64,000 bases of DNA from NCBI GenBank assembly GCA_023423535.1, contig JAFAFL010000097.1:89235-153234 (forward strand), read 5' to 3'. Made by a program: the position numbers and the translations under genes. The notes under the pieces were generated by a model. It searched no databases, had not been told where the DNA came from, and saw only the letters and a list, made by a program, of their open reading frames with translations. The DNA comes from Pseudomonadota bacterium (GTDB lineage: Bacteria; Myxococcota; Myxococcia; Myxococcales; Myxococcaceae). Below, piece after piece: positions 42,748 to 51,970 of the stretch; the stretch's first letter is position 1; each line of letters starts with the position of its first letter.

Positions 42748-43659
42748 TTACTCACGTACCCAGGCGCTGGAGGATGAGACCCAGCTGCCCTCCGTCCCCT
42801 GAAGCAGCGGATCGAGAAAGCTGCGGGCCATCTCGTACACGTCGGCGATGGTCGACCACGGCAGCGCGTTGTCGTCCCGCATCGCCTGATAGGGCCGCTC
42901 CCACGTCGGAGGTGGTTGCGGCAGCCGGTCTGGAACGTCGTGCGTACCTCGACGCGTGAAGGTCCGGGCAAGCGCATCTCGCAGCAAGGGGGCGTCGAAG
43001 CTGTCACCGCGCCCGAGCAGCGCCAGATCGACGAGGTCCTTGACGCGCGAGTTCGGTCTCGGCATCGGCCGGGTGTAGGCGTGGAGCTTCTCCGCGACGT
43101 GGGTCTCCCGCGGGTACAGCCGCGCACGCGACCGAGGCGCACCGACGAAGTCGAGCAGATCGGTCCCCTCCCAGAGCGCCGGCTCGCCCGTCAGCGCGTC
43201 GGCGAAGGCGACATCGAGAGGGAAGGCTTCGTAAGGCCGGCCCGCCAGCGCGACCTCCACTCGAAATCGAAAGCCGCCGTACACCGCGTCTCCGATGTCC
43301 GCTTCGTCCTCTGCACGAAGGCGAACCTCAAAGGAGAGCTGATCTGCTACGTCGCGTCGGGCTGCATCCTGAAGCTCGCCCAGCAGACCCTGCGGATCAT
43401 GGCGAGAAAACCCGTGGATGCTCACGTCGAGATCCCGGGTGGTTCGGGCGAGTTCGAGCCCCAGTTCGAGCGCCACGCCGCCTTTCGCCAACAGTGATTC
43501 ACCGAAGTGCGCATTCAGCCGACCGAGGAACCGGTCGATCACGAAGAGCTTTCGATGGCGGTTGAGCGGCGTGCCCTTCGCGTTGGCCTGTCGCTTCAGG
43601 CGTTCCTCGAGGGCGATCCGGAAGGCGGCAGGCGTGGCGAAGGTGCGCGCAGAGGTCAT
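42748..43659 (-). CDS. AbiEii/AbiGii family nucleotidyltransferase toxin
   Basis: A 303-residue toxin of the type IV toxin-antitoxin family, a nucleotidyltransferase-fold enzyme. Motifs are AKGGVALELGLELARTTRDL with the following Asp-Val (the G-G...D-x-D site) at about residues 58-79. FRVEVALAGR, a helix with HVAEKLHAYT and the distal RVKDLVDLALLG are also present. AbiEii was first described as a phage abortive-infection protein and transfers nucleotides to an acceptor, reported for some homologues to be tRNA. Its ATG is 18 bases after the antitoxin stop. The C-terminal 60 residues look helical and are unassigned. Confidence 0.9.
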   Translation of the reverse strand: MTSARTFATPAAFRIALEERLKRQANAKGTPLNRHRKLFVIDRFLGRLNAHFGESLLAKGGVALELGLELARTTRDLDVSIHGFSRHDPQGLLGELQDAARRDVADQLSFEVRLRAEDEADIGDAVYGGFRFRVEVALAGRPYEAFPLDVAFADALTGEPALWEGTDLLDFVGAPRSRARLYPRETHVAEKLHAYTRPMPRPNSRVKDLVDLALLGRGDSFDAPLLRDALARTFTRRGTHDVPDRLPQPPPTWERPYQAMRDDNALPWSTIADVYEMARSFLDPLLQGTEGSWVSSSSAWVRE

Positions 43660-43677
43660 GACAGCGGGCTCCGATCT

Positions 43678-44253
43678 TCAGCTCAGCGCAGCGAGAGGCG
43701 AGAGGCTCTGGACCTGCCGGAGGGAAACGAGGCCGCGCTTCACCGCTTCGTCCACGGCCTGGTTGAACAGCTCCCCCGAGATCCCCATTGCGGCGCAGTC
43801 GCGGAGGGTGCGCAGCGGCGTGGTGACAGGAACGACGTCGTGCCAGGTGCGATCGTCGGCAGGGAGCTCTGCGAAGTGCGCGCTGGTGCCCTTCGGCAGG
43901 ACCAGCCTTCTCCCCTCCCATGCGGCCGGTAGCGTGAGGTGAATGCGAGCCGGCATGGCGTCCGACAAGTCGTGGAGAACCAGCGCGGTCGTGTGGCTGA
44001 AGACTGCTTGCTGGTCCGCCCAAAGCCAGAGCACAAGGAGGTCCGCGAGGGCATGTGGCGGGTAGTGCGCGAGGCGGAAGATGCCGCGTCGAGCGCGTTC
44101 GAGCTTCCCGGTCTTCACGTGGTAGTGCAGGAGCGCCGAGCCGAAGCCGACGTCCTGTGCCTGCCTGGCGGTGAAGTAGCCGGCCTGCGCCTGAACAGTC
44201 TCGTGGAGGGCGTGCCAATCAGGGACGACGCCGGTCTTCGAGCGACGGGGCAT
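43678..44253 (-). CDS. AbiEi-type antitoxin (type IV TA)
   Basis: A 191-residue antitoxin of the AbiEi family. The N-terminal winged helix (AGYFTARQAQDVGFGSALLH, then VKTGKLERARRGIFRL) is the usual DNA-binding module. The C-terminal domain (from about 85; FSHTTALVLHDLSDAMP, VTTPLRTLRDCAAMGI) is the antitoxin domain. AbiEi represses its own promoter and opposes AbiEii without direct contact in studied systems. An AT-rich inverted and direct repeat island sits immediately before its ATG. The pair forms an operon with the toxin downstream. Confidence 0.88.
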   Translation of the reverse strand: MPRRSKTGVVPDWHALHETVQAQAGYFTARQAQDVGFGSALLHYHVKTGKLERARRGIFRLAHYPPHALADLLVLWLWADQQAVFSHTTALVLHDLSDAMPARIHLTLPAAWEGRRLVLPKGTSAHFAELPADDRTWHDVVPVTTPLRTLRDCAAMGISGELFNQAVDEAVKRGLVSLRQVQSLSPLAALS

Positions 44254-44255
44254 GC

Positions 44256-44282
44256 AGGAACCTTAAAATGATTTTGAGGAAC
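44256..44282 (-). promoter_or_regulatory. AT-rich repeat island, likely AbiEi operator
   Basis: An inverted repeat CTTAAAAT (44262-44269) and ATTTTGAG (44271-44278) is centred on base 44270. It is flanked by a direct repeat AGGAAC at 44256-44261 and 44277-44282, 21 bases (two turns) apart. It ends 2 bases before the abiEi ATG. Its AT content is far above the surroundings. No convincing -35/-10 pair can be fixed. Confidence 0.55.
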
Positions 44283-44300
44283 TTGCTTACCTGTGCTCGT

Positions 44301-44993
44301 TCACAGCTCCAACGCCCGCCAGAGGTACCAGCTCCCGACGCTGCGCCACGGTCGCCACGGGGCGGCGAGCTTCTGCAGGCGTTCGGCGGAGGGGAGCTTG
44401 CGCAGGCCGTACACGCGCACCGCGCCCTTCTGGATGCCGAGGTCGTCCACCGGCAGCACGTCCGGCCTCGCGAGGTGGAAGATGAGCATCATCTCCACCG
44501 TCCACTGACCCACCCCGCGCACCGCGCTGCAGCGGGCGATGATCTCCTCGTCGCTCAGGGCCGCCAGCACCTCGCGCGCGGGCACGGTCCCCTCCAGCGT
44601 CTTCTCCGAGAGGTCCCGCAGCGCGCGCAGCTTGTTCGCCGAGAGCCCGGCCGCGCGCAGTGAGGTCTCGTCGGCCGCGAGCAGTGCCTCCGGCGTCGGA
44701 TAGGGCGGCGGGAAGAGCGCCAGCACCCGGCCGAGGATCGTGCTCGCGGCCTTGGTGGAGAGCTGCTGATAGACGATCGATCGGAACAGCGCCTGGTACG
44801 GCGTGAGCCTCGTCGGCGCCAGCGGACAGGGACCGACCTGCGCGATGACCTCGGCGAGCCGCGGGTCGACGGCGCGGATGGCCTCGACGGCGCGCACCGG
44901 ATCGAGCAGGGGCGGCATCACAGGCGCCGGCGCGGGCGCAGCCTCGGGCTTCGGGGACTTCTTCCGGGTCGTAACGCTGCCTGAGCGCGGCAT
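44301..44993 (-). CDS. DNA-3-methyladenine glycosylase (HhH-GPD)
   Basis: A 230-residue base-excision DNA glycosylase of the HhH-GPD superfamily (AlkA/MagA-like). The helix-hairpin-helix AVRGVGQWTVEMMLIF is at about residues 160-175, with the catalytic Asp in LPVDDLGIQKG (VDD). The N-terminal helix QALFRSIVYQQLSTKAAST is the other conserved piece. A low-complexity N-terminus (KPEAAPAPAPVMPPLL) precedes the domain. It removes alkylated purines. Its stop is 47 bases from the antitoxin start, in the same direction. Confidence 0.9.
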   Translation of the reverse strand: MPRSGSVTTRKKSPKPEAAPAPAPVMPPLLDPVRAVEAIRAVDPRLAEVIAQVGPCPLAPTRLTPYQALFRSIVYQQLSTKAASTILGRVLALFPPPYPTPEALLAADETSLRAAGLSANKLRALRDLSEKTLEGTVPAREVLAALSDEEIIARCSAVRGVGQWTVEMMLIFHLARPDVLPVDDLGIQKGAVRVYGLRKLPSAERLQKLAAPWRPWRSVGSWYLWRALEL

Positions 44994-45003
44994 GGGCCGG
45001 AGC

Positions 45004-46152
45004 CTACGCCGCGGCCCTGATCACTTCTCGCGCGATGACGAGGCGCTGAATCTCGCTCGTGCCCTCGTAGATCGTCTGCACGCGCGCGTCGCGCAGGAGG
45101 CGCTCGACGGGGAACTCGTCGATGTACCCGTAACCGCCGTGGAGCTGGACGGCCTTGTCGCACGCACGCTGGGCGGTCTCGCTGGCGTAGAGCTTCGCCA
45201 TCGAGGCCTCGCGCGAGAACGGCTTGCCCGACTCCTTGAGGAACGCCGCCCGCAGCGTCAGCAGCTGCGCCGCCTCGAGCTCGGTCTGCATGTTCGCCAG
45301 CGCGAAACGCACCGCCTGGAACTCGCCGATGGCCTTGCCGAACGCCTGGCGGTCCTTCGTGTACCGGACCGAGGCCTCCAGCGCCGCCCTCGCCACGCCG
45401 CAGGCCTGACTCGCGATGCCGATGCGCCCGCCATCCAGCGCGATCATCGCCAGCTTGAACCCGTCGCCCTCCTTGCCGAGGAGGTTCGCCGCGGGGACCT
45501 CGCAGTCCTCGAAGGTCAGCGGCACCGTGTTCGACGCGCGCAGGCCCATCTTGTCCTCGTGGCGGCCGACGATGAGCCCCTTCGTCCCGCCCTCCACGAT
45601 GAAGCAGGAGATCCCCTTCGTCCCCTGCCCGCCGCCGGTGCGCGCCCAGACCACCATCACGCCCGCGTGGGCGCCGGAGGTGATCCACTGCTTCGCGCCG
45701 TTGAGCACGTACACGTCGCCCTTGCGCACCGCGGTCGTCCGCATCGCGCCCGGATCGCTGCCCGCGTGCGGCTCGCTCAGCGCGAACGCGCCGGCCACCG
45801 CCTCGCCGCTGGCGAGCTTCGTCACGAAGCGCTGGTGCTGATCTTCGGTGCCGAAGCGGTAGATGAGCTCCGCGCACATGTTCGTCACCGCCATCCCCAC
45901 CGAGGTGGACGCGCAGGCGGCGGAGACCTCCATCATCGACAGCGCATAGGAGACGACGCCCGCGCCGGCCCCACCGAGCTCCGGCGGGATGGTCACGCCC
46001 AGAAGCCCGAGCGGTCCCATCTCCCGGTAGAGCTCGCCGGGGAAGACCTCGTTGCGGTCGCGGTCTCGCGCGCCGGGGGCCACGCGGTCCTTCGCGAAGG
46101 CGCGCGCGGTGTCACGGACGAGGCGCTGCGTGTCGTTGAGCTCGAGATCCAT
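45004..46152 (-). CDS. Acyl-CoA dehydrogenase
   Basis: A 382-residue FAD-dependent acyl-CoA dehydrogenase, which introduces the trans-2 double bond in beta-oxidation. The signature YALSMMEVSAACASTSVGMA, FALSEPHAGSDPGAMRT and the catalytic Glu region QTIYEGTSEIQRLVIAREV are present. A second paralogue lies 0.5 kb upstream in the same operon, so the two may act on different chain lengths. It is the last gene of the block, after the AgmX-type gene with a 4-base gap. Confidence 0.95.
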   Translation of the reverse strand: MDLELNDTQRLVRDTARAFAKDRVAPGARDRDRNEVFPGELYREMGPLGLLGVTIPPELGGAGAGVVSYALSMMEVSAACASTSVGMAVTNMCAELIYRFGTEDQHQRFVTKLASGEAVAGAFALSEPHAGSDPGAMRTTAVRKGDVYVLNGAKQWITSGAHAGVMVVWARTGGGQGTKGISCFIVEGGTKGLIVGRHEDKMGLRASNTVPLTFEDCEVPAANLLGKEGDGFKLAMIALDGGRIGIASQACGVARAALEASVRYTKDRQAFGKAIGEFQAVRFALANMQTELEAAQLLTLRAAFLKESGKPFSREASMAKLYASETAQRACDKAVQLHGGYGYIDEFPVERLLRDARVQTIYEGTSEIQRLVIAREVIRAAA

Positions 46153-46156
46153 GCGC

Positions 46157-46612
46157 CTACTTGATGGCCTTCAGGTTGAACGGGTACTCCACCGGCTGCT
46201 CCTTGCCGCCCGGCGGCTTCGGGAAGTTCATCGACACGAGCACCGCGACCACGCAGTCGTGCAGCTTCCCGTCCTTCAGCGAGCTCTGGCCGCGGATGAC
46301 CCGCGCCTTCTTCACCAGGCCCTCCGCGGTGATGGTGAAGGCGGTGGTGAGCTTGCCCTCCAGCGCCTTGTTCTTCTCGCGGAGGAACTCCTCGTAGCAG
46401 GCCTGGATCCTCGGCTGGTGGAACGTCATCACCTGCCGGATCGAGTCCTGGGTGAAGGGCATCTGGCTCACGTCCGGCGGCTGCGCCTCGGCGGCCACTC
46501 CTGCGTCGGCGACGGGCGTCGTCACCGCAGCGCCGCCCTGCTGCGCGGAGGCCAGGGGAGAGAGGAACAGCGCGCCTGCGGACACCGCCACCACGAGCTT
46601 CCGATTGGCCAT
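46157..46612 (-). CDS. AgmX/PglI C-terminal domain protein
   Basis: A 151-residue exported protein with a signal peptide (LVVAVSAGALFLSPLASA). The C-terminal domain (about 55-150) shows the AgmX/PglI pattern: VMTFHQPRIQACYEEFLREK, LEGKLTTAFTITAEGLVK and the final NFPKPPGGKEQPVEYPFNLK. The pattern is widespread in Myxococcota and related to TonB-like and gliding-motility proteins. The function of this small version is unknown. It is placed between two acyl-CoA dehydrogenase genes with gaps of 4 and 9 bases, so it is co-transcribed with them. Confidence 0.82.
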   Translation of the reverse strand: MANRKLVVAVSAGALFLSPLASAQQGGAAVTTPVADAGVAAEAQPPDVSQMPFTQDSIRQVMTFHQPRIQACYEEFLREKNKALEGKLTTAFTITAEGLVKKARVIRGQSSLKDGKLHDCVVAVLVSMNFPKPPGGKEQPVEYPFNLKAIK

Positions 46613-46621
46613 GGTCTCTCC

Positions 46622-47764
<1,143 letters not shown>

Positions 47765-47812
47765 GGGCGCGAGATATCTCACGCCCGGACCCCTGCAAAC
47801 CGTTGTGTCGCG

Positions 47813-48598
47813 CTACCTGCCGGTGAAGCTCGCCTTCCGCTTCTCCATGAAGGCCCGCATGCCCTCCTTGCGGTCGTCCGTGCCGAAGAGGAGCCCGAAG
47901 GACTGCTGCTCGAGCTCGCACGCCGAGCGCAGGTCGGTGTCGTACCCCACGCTCATCACCCGCTTCGCATGCGCGATGGCCAGCGGCCCCCGGCTGGCGA
48001 TCTTCTGCGCCACCGCCTTGCAGTGCGCCATCAGCGCGTCCGGCGGCAGCACCTCCAGCACGAGGCCCAGCGCCTTTGCCCGCTGCGCGTCGATCGCATC
48101 GCCGGTCAGCACCAGCTCCATCGCCTGCATCTTGCCGATGCGGCGCGACAGCCTCTGCGTGCCACCGAAGCCGGGGATGACCGCCAGCGAGACCTCGGGG
48201 AAGCCGAGCTTCGCCTTCTCCGACGCGTAGAGCAGGTCGCAGCCCAGCGCGAGCTCCAGCGCGCCGCCGAGCGCGATCCCGTTGATCGCCGCGATGGTGG
48301 GGATCCGCAGGGACTCCAGCGCGAGGAACGCCAGGTGCCCCTTCTCGCTGAAGCGCCGGCCCTCCTCGGGCCCCAGGTCCACCATCTCGCTGATGTCGGC
48401 GCCCGCGCCGAACGCCTTCTCACCCGCGCCGGTGACGATCAGCGCGCGCACCGAAGCGTCCTTCTCCACCTCCAGCGCCGCGCGGTGGATCTCCTCCAGC
48501 GTCTGGGAGTTCAGCGCGTTGAGGCTCTTCGGCCGGTCCACGGTGAGGACCGCGATGCCGTCCGCGAGCTCCAGCCGGATGTTCTCGTACGTGCTCAT
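47813..48598 (-). CDS. Enoyl-CoA hydratase (crotonase family)
   Basis: A 261-residue crotonase-fold enzyme. The oxyanion-hole residues are in GAGEKAFGAGADISEM and NGIALGGALELALGCDL, with the catalytic glutamates in GALELALGCD and PEVSLAVIPGFGGTQRL. Motif spacing matches enoyl-CoA hydratase. It hydrates the trans-2-enoyl-CoA produced by the dehydrogenases. It starts 16 bases after the 3-hydroxyacyl-CoA dehydrogenase stop. Confidence 0.95.
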   Translation of the reverse strand: MSTYENIRLELADGIAVLTVDRPKSLNALNSQTLEEIHRAALEVEKDASVRALIVTGAGEKAFGAGADISEMVDLGPEEGRRFSEKGHLAFLALESLRIPTIAAINGIALGGALELALGCDLLYASEKAKLGFPEVSLAVIPGFGGTQRLSRRIGKMQAMELVLTGDAIDAQRAKALGLVLEVLPPDALMAHCKAVAQKIASRGPLAIAHAKRVMSVGYDTDLRSACELEQQSFGLLFGTDDRKEGMRAFMEKRKASFTGR

Positions 48599-48613
48599 GT
48601 CCGCTCCCCTGTC

Positions 48614-49477
48614 CTAGGCCTTCGCCGAAGCCGCGTAGTTGTAGAAGCCCCGGCCGGTCTTCTTCCCCAGCCACCCCGCCTCGACGTACTGGCGCAAGAG
48701 CGGGCAGGGCCGGTACTTCGGGTCACCCAGGCCCTTGTGCATGACCTCGGCGATGTAGAGGCACGTGTCGAGCCCGATGAAGTCCGCCAGCTGCAAGGGG
48801 CCCATGGGCTGGTTCGTCCCCAGCTTCATCGCGGTGTCGATGTCCTCCACCGAGGCCACGCCCTCCATCAGCGCGAAGGCCGCCTCGTTGAGCATGGGGA
48901 TGAGGATCCGGTTCACGATGAAGCCCGGGTAGTCCTTCGAGACCACGGTGGTCTTCCCCATCCGCTCAGCCAGCGCGCGCGTCGTCGCATAGGTCTCGTC
49001 GGAGGTGGCGGCGCCGCGGATGATCTCCACCAGCTGCATCACCGGCACCGGGTTCATGAAGTGCATCCCGATCACGTTTTCCGGCCGCTTCGTCGCCGCC
49101 GCGATCCGGGTGATGGGGATGGAGGACGTGTTCGTGGCGAGGATCCCGCCCGGCTTCACCACGGCGTCCAGCGAAGCGAAGATCCGCTTCTTCAGCTCTT
49201 CGTTCTCGGTGGCCGCCTCGATCGCGAAGTTCGCGCCCTGCACGCTCTCCACGCTCGTGGCGGTGGCCAGCGACGAGAGCGCCGCCTGCCCCTTCGCCTC
49301 GTCGAGCTTGCCCTTCTCCACGAGCTTCTTCAGGCCCGCCGCGATGCGCTCTTTGCCCTTCGCGACCGCCGCCTCGCTGACGTCCACCAGCGTGACCCGC
49401 AGCCCGGCGCCCAGCGCCACCTGCGCGATGCCCGCGCCCATCTGACCCGCGCCGACGACCAGTACGTGCTCAACCAT
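48614..49477 (-). CDS. hbd: 3-hydroxybutyryl-CoA dehydrogenase
   Basis: A 287-residue NAD-dependent 3-hydroxyacyl-CoA dehydrogenase. The Rossmann glycine loop VLVVGAGQMGAGIAQVAL is at residues 4-21, with the HCDH motif in IGMHFMNPVPVM and the C-terminal PMGPLQLADFIGLDTCL. It oxidises 3-hydroxybutyryl-CoA to acetoacetyl-CoA. It is the first gene of the operon, and a TTGACC/TAAGAG promoter with an overlapping palindrome lies just upstream. Acetoacetyl-CoA would go to a thiolase, for instance the one at 32366-33556. Confidence 0.96.
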   Translation of the reverse strand: MVEHVLVVGAGQMGAGIAQVALGAGLRVTLVDVSEAAVAKGKERIAAGLKKLVEKGKLDEAKGQAALSSLATATSVESVQGANFAIEAATENEELKKRIFASLDAVVKPGGILATNTSSIPITRIAAATKRPENVIGMHFMNPVPVMQLVEIIRGAATSDETYATTRALAERMGKTTVVSKDYPGFIVNRILIPMLNEAAFALMEGVASVEDIDTAMKLGTNQPMGPLQLADFIGLDTCLYIAEVMHKGLGDPKYRPCPLLRQYVEAGWLGKKTGRGFYNYAASAKA

Positions 49478-49503
49478 TGTCCGGGCTCCTTCGTCCGTTC
49501 GTG

Positions 49504-49544
49504 AGAGGCGAGCGCCTCTTACGTCCCGAGCCCGGACCGGTCAA
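49504..49544 (-). promoter_or_regulatory. Promoter of the beta-oxidation operon with operator palindrome
   Basis: On the minus strand TTGACC (49544-49539) and TAAGAG (49521-49516) are separated by 17 bases. AGAGGCG (49504-49510) and CGCCTCT (49513-49519) form a perfect 7-2-7 palindrome that overlaps the -10 and runs downstream. A repressor there would block initiation. This resembles a fatty-acid-degradation regulator site in position, but the palindrome does not match a known FadR box I recall. Confidence 0.6.
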
Positions 49545-49569
49545 CGCCGCGTGCCGTGCGCGTGAGGGG

Positions 49570-49947
49570 CTACTCCACCTGCACCGAAGCGGTGTCACCC
49601 TCCACGCGGACGTCTCGCGTCTGCACCTGGGCGCCCACGCCTCGCCTGCGCACGGTGACCTCGGCTCGGTAGCGGCCATCCGGCACGCGGATCTGGGTGA
49701 CGATCTCGGAGGGCACCGGGCGCCCGTCCTCGAAGAACTGCTCGTCGGAACGAACGAGCTGCCCGTCCGCCGTCTTCAGCACGAGCTTCACGCGCTCGAT
49801 GCCGGCGCGGTCCGCGGGCAATTGCCAGAAGATCTCCCGCTCCCGCGCGCCGCCCTGCCACAGCCACACGCCGATCGCCGCGACGGCGATGATCGGCAGA
49901 CGCCTCAGCGCGGGGTGCCGGAGCAGGCGTTTCTTCTCACCCTCCAC
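49570..49947 (-). CDS. Membrane-anchored beta-domain protein, unknown
   Basis: A 125-residue protein with one N-terminal transmembrane helix (RLPIIAVAAIGVWLW, about 16-30) and a beta-sandwich-like outer part (VKLVLKTADGQLVRSD, GRYRAEVTVRRRG). No family is recognised. The gene is the last of the sppA-mrp block and starts 6 bases after the preceding hypothetical gene stop. Confidence 0.72.
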   Translation of the reverse strand: MEGEKKRLLRHPALRRLPIIAVAAIGVWLWQGGAREREIFWQLPADRAGIERVKLVLKTADGQLVRSDEQFFEDGRPVPSEIVTQIRVPDGRYRAEVTVRRRGVGAQVQTRDVRVEGDTASVQVE

Positions 49948-49953
49948 CGGCCG

Positions 49954-50412
49954 CTACTCCTTCTTCTTCCGCGCCGACTTCTTCGTGCCGATGTCGGTGA
50001 CGACGAGCTCCGGCGCCGGATCCTCGCCCTCTTTGGTGGAGGGCTTGAGCCGCACCTCGGCCTTGATCTCCACCGTCATCCCCGCGAGCAGCTTGAGGAA
50101 CTCCTCGCGCAGCTTCTCCGACTGGAGAAAGCGCCGGATCTCCTCCGAGACCACGCGGCCGACGTCGTCCTTCGTCTTCTCCGCCTGCGAGAGGACGACG
50201 CCGAGGACCTCCTTCGGCAGCTTGAGCTGGCCGGCGAGGTTCCGGATGCCCTCCTCCGTCATGAAGACCGCGCCCAAGCCCGCCACCGCCACGCGGCGCA
50301 CGAACTCGGGGACGAAGCCGCGTGCATCACGGCCGACGTCCTGATCCGCGGGGGGCTCTTCGCCGAACAGCGGATCGAGATCCTGCTCGTCGTCCTTCGG
50401 AGGCCTCGCCAT
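49954..50412 (-). CDS. Hypothetical cytoplasmic protein
   Basis: A 152-residue acidic protein. It opens with a disordered acidic stretch (DDEQDLDPLFGEEPPADQD), has a helical middle (FVRRVAVAGLGAVFMTEEGI and LPKEVLGVVLSQAEKTKDDV), and ends in a Lys-rich tail KKSARKKKE. The middle resembles poly(hydroxyalkanoate)-granule or magnetosome-type helical segments only loosely, so I assign no family. It lies 12 bases after the mrp stop. Confidence 0.68.
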   Translation of the reverse strand: MARPPKDDEQDLDPLFGEEPPADQDVGRDARGFVPEFVRRVAVAGLGAVFMTEEGIRNLAGQLKLPKEVLGVVLSQAEKTKDDVGRVVSEEIRRFLQSEKLREEFLKLLAGMTVEIKAEVRLKPSTKEGEDPAPELVVTDIGTKKSARKKKE

Positions 50413-50424
50413 ATGCCGCTGAGC

Positions 50425-51498
50425 CTACGCCATCACCGGCAGCTTCACCGACGCCATGTTCACCGTGCTGATGCGTCCGGCGATGTTCTTCGCCATCTCC
50501 ATGAACGCCTGCGCCTCGGGGCTGTCCGGGTGACCGGCGACGATGGGCACGCCCGCGTCACCGCCCTCGCGCACCTTCAGCTCCAGCGGGATCTCGCCGA
50601 GGAACGGCACGCCGAACGCCTCCGACGCCTTGCGCCCGCCGCCGTGGTGGAAGATCGCCGTCTTCCCCTGGCAGTGCGGGCACACGAACTGGCTCATGTT
50701 CTCCACGATCCCCAGCACCGGGATCTGGACCTTGTCGAACATCTGCTTCGCGCGAACGACGTCCGCCAGCGCGACGTCCTGCGGCGTGGTCACGAGCACC
50801 GCGCCCGCCGCACGCACGTTCTGCGAGAGCGTCAGCGCCACGTCGCCGGTGCCGGGCGGCAGGTCGAGCACGAGGTAGTCGAGCTCGCCCCAGTTCACGT
50901 CCCGCACGAGCTGCATCAGCGCGCCGTGCAGCATGGGCCCGCGCCAGATGAGCGCCTGGTCCGGCTCCACGAGGAAGCCGATCGACATGACCTTCAGCCC
51001 GTGCGCCTCCATCGGGTCCATGGTCTTGCCGTCCTTGCTCGTGGGACGGCGCTTGATGCCGGTCATCAGCGGGACGGAGGGTCCGTAGAAGTCGGTGTCG
51101 AGCAGGCCGACCTTCGCGCCGCAGCGCTGCAGCGCCACCGCGAGGTTCAGCGCCACGGTGCTCTTGCCCACGCCGCCCTTGCCCGCGCCGACGAGCACCA
51201 CGTTCTTCACGCCGGGGATGAGCTGATCCTTCGACACGCCCATCGGCGCTTCGCGCACGCGCGCGCCCCACTCGATGGCGAAGTCCGAGATGCCCGCCTT
51301 CCGCAGCGCGTTCTCGGTGTCCATCTGGATCTTGCCCTTGAGGGGACAGGCCGGCGTCGTCAGCTCGATCTTGAAGCGGACCTTTCCGCCGTCCGTCTTG
51401 ATGTCCTTGATCATCCCCGCCTTCACCAGGGAGATGTGGAGCTCGGGATCCATGACGCCAGCGAGCGCGGCGAGGACGTCCTGTTCGGTGTGGTTCAT
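50425..51498 (-). CDS. mrp: Mrp/ApbC family Fe-S cluster carrier ATPase
   Basis: A 357-residue P-loop ATPase that carries or inserts iron-sulfur clusters. An N-terminal MIP18/DUF59 domain (about 1-85, with DPELHISLV and TTPACP) precedes the ATPase. The deviant Walker A is GKGGVGKST (about 110-118). DTDFYGPSVPLMTG, a long DYLVLDLPPGTGD and the CxxC (VCPHC) that bridges a cluster are also present. ATG 51498 is the first codon before the conserved N-terminus. Confidence 0.95.
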   Translation of the reverse strand: MNHTEQDVLAALAGVMDPELHISLVKAGMIKDIKTDGGKVRFKIELTTPACPLKGKIQMDTENALRKAGISDFAIEWGARVREAPMGVSKDQLIPGVKNVVLVGAGKGGVGKSTVALNLAVALQRCGAKVGLLDTDFYGPSVPLMTGIKRRPTSKDGKTMDPMEAHGLKVMSIGFLVEPDQALIWRGPMLHGALMQLVRDVNWGELDYLVLDLPPGTGDVALTLSQNVRAAGAVLVTTPQDVALADVVRAKQMFDKVQIPVLGIVENMSQFVCPHCQGKTAIFHHGGGRKASEAFGVPFLGEIPLELKVREGGDAGVPIVAGHPDSPEAQAFMEMAKNIAGRISTVNMASVKLPVMA

Positions 51499-51532
51499 GT
51501 TCGCGCCACCATGGGTAACGCCGCGGCACCTG

Positions 51533-51970
51533 TCAACGCACGTCGTCCGCGTGCCCGAGCGCCTGCCGCAACGCCGCGCAAAGCCTGCGCGTGACGTCCG
51601 GATCGACCTCCGCCGCTGAGAGCAACACGAGCGCCGCCTGCGCGACCTGCCGGTCGAGCGCCTGCGATTCGCGCAGCACGTACGCGTCGTAGCGACCACC
51701 CGCGGTGGAGCTCTCGCCGCCGAAGTGGCCGGCGGTCACGCGGCCCCCTTCGTCCCATTCCACCTGGGTCCGAGCGAAGACGAGCTGCGCGTGGTGGGGG
51801 CCTTCCACTTCGGCCCGTTCGCTGGAGAGCCACAGCACCAGCTCGGTGCCGGCCTCGCCCTGGAACCAGCGCACCCGCTCGCCTTCGCGCTTCAACGCCG
51901 AAGCCGAGATCTCGCGCAGGCTCCGGCCGAGCCGCCGCAGCGTCTCCTCGGAGGGCGCCCGCGAACTCAC
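51533..51970 (-). CDS. Hypothetical cytoplasmic protein
   Basis: A 145-residue protein, mixed alpha/beta, with strands (VRWFQGEAGTELVLWLS, HHAQLVFARTQVEWDEGG) and a C-terminal helix (VAQAALVLLSAAEVDPDVTR). No family is recognised. It starts with GTG at 51970 overlapping the upstream lipoprotein TGA (GTGA), so it is co-translated with it. Confidence 0.7.
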   Translation of the reverse strand: MSSRAPSEETLRRLGRSLREISASALKREGERVRWFQGEAGTELVLWLSSERAEVEGPHHAQLVFARTQVEWDEGGRVTAGHFGGESSTAGGRYDAYVLRESQALDRQVAQAALVLLSAAEVDPDVTRRLCAALRQALGHADDVR

